Positions 7,120-7,156 of a stretch of DNA of 7,156 nt are shown here, piece by piece (the first letter of the stretch is position 1; each line of letters opens with the position of its first letter). Under the pieces are notes generated by a model. It was not told where the DNA came from. It did not search any database and saw nothing but the letters and a program-made list of their open reading frames with translations. The translations under genes and the position numbers were made by a program. Source of the DNA: Streptococcaceae bacterium (GTDB taxonomy: Bacteria; Bacillota; Bacilli; Lactobacillales; Streptococcaceae); the NCBI GenBank assembly GCA_031259195.1, contig JAIRLR010000127.1, positions 1 through 7,156 of the forward strand, written 5' to 3'.

Positions 7120-7156
7120 TTTTTGAGAAATTTTTGTGCATTTCTAGGCTGAAAAT

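Larger units (their letters stand above)
6808..7156. mobile_element. MITE E3: E1-type element inserted in queA, interrupted by E2, runs off the right edge
   Basis: Joining 6808-6817 to 7042-7062 rebuilds GAGCCTGTTAACG..., which matches the E1 end at 27 of 31 bases. The interior after the cassette (7120-7148) matches E1 (minus strand) at 27 of 29. The element is therefore of E1 type. It is split near its left end by E2 and again at 7063 by a stem-loop cassette. The TTA at 6805-6807 is the presumed left target-duplication copy in queA; the right copy and the right end lie outside the window. It entered queA before E2 arrived, because E2 lies within its terminal repeat. Confidence 0.8.

Noticed and set aside
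6913..7124. Stem-loop cassettes as simple intrinsic terminators because they end near T-runs
   Set aside because: About 10 nt (C(C/T)G(A/C)CAGGT) separates the stem from the T-run, and the T-run belongs to the host MITE since E1 has it without the cassette.
6808..7156. CRISPR array or integron attC sites
   Set aside because: The repeats are inverted and nested, not regularly spaced direct repeats. The GTT...AAC ends of the cassette stem have the opposite order to attC core sites, and no integrase is present.

Overview
This window is AT-rich DNA from a low-GC Gram-positive bacterium (Bacillota), most likely a lactic-acid-bacterium-like lineage. The DnaE is of the Gram-positive DnaE type and lines up with Bacillus subtilis DnaE from end to end. 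MurC uses a TTG start, Shine-Dalgarno sequences are strong, and spacers are very A/T-rich. The genus cannot be fixed from sequence alone.

Layout. Positions 1-374 hold no gene. They contain a good minus-strand promoter for a gene beyond the left edge, a weak terminator-like hairpin, and a complete 160-bp MITE (E1) between 3-bp TAA repeats. From 3668 down to 375, on the minus strand, lies dnaE, a replicative DNA polymerase III alpha subunit. A divergent spacer (3669-3871) carries the promoters. On the plus strand follow a small basic, low-complexity protein of unknown function (3872-4648), murC (4666-5991, peptidoglycan precursor synthesis) and queA (from 5970, tRNA queuosine synthesis). These three probably form one operon: the gaps are 17 nt, then a 22-nt overlap. 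queA is broken by two homopolymer frameshifts and its 3' end is cut off by mobile repeats.

Right end (6808-7156). This is a stack of nested insertions. A MITE (E3) sits in queA. A second MITE (E2, 221 bp) sits inside E3's terminal repeat and duplicates TTA. Each of these two MITEs also carries a ~60-bp stem-loop cassette at a different internal position, in a T-tract. The cassettes share their ends, a 19-nt loop length and the loop start TAATCAA, but their stems differ in sequence while staying paired. E1 lacks any cassette, and E2 minus its cassette is exactly 160 bp, the same as E1. This apparently mobile hairpin module riding inside MITEs is the most novel signal here.

The intact genes are housekeeping genes (replication, cell wall). 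The interest lies in the repeat ecology, the decay of queA, the unidentified gene before murC, and a possible SD-sequestering RNA switch ahead of that gene.
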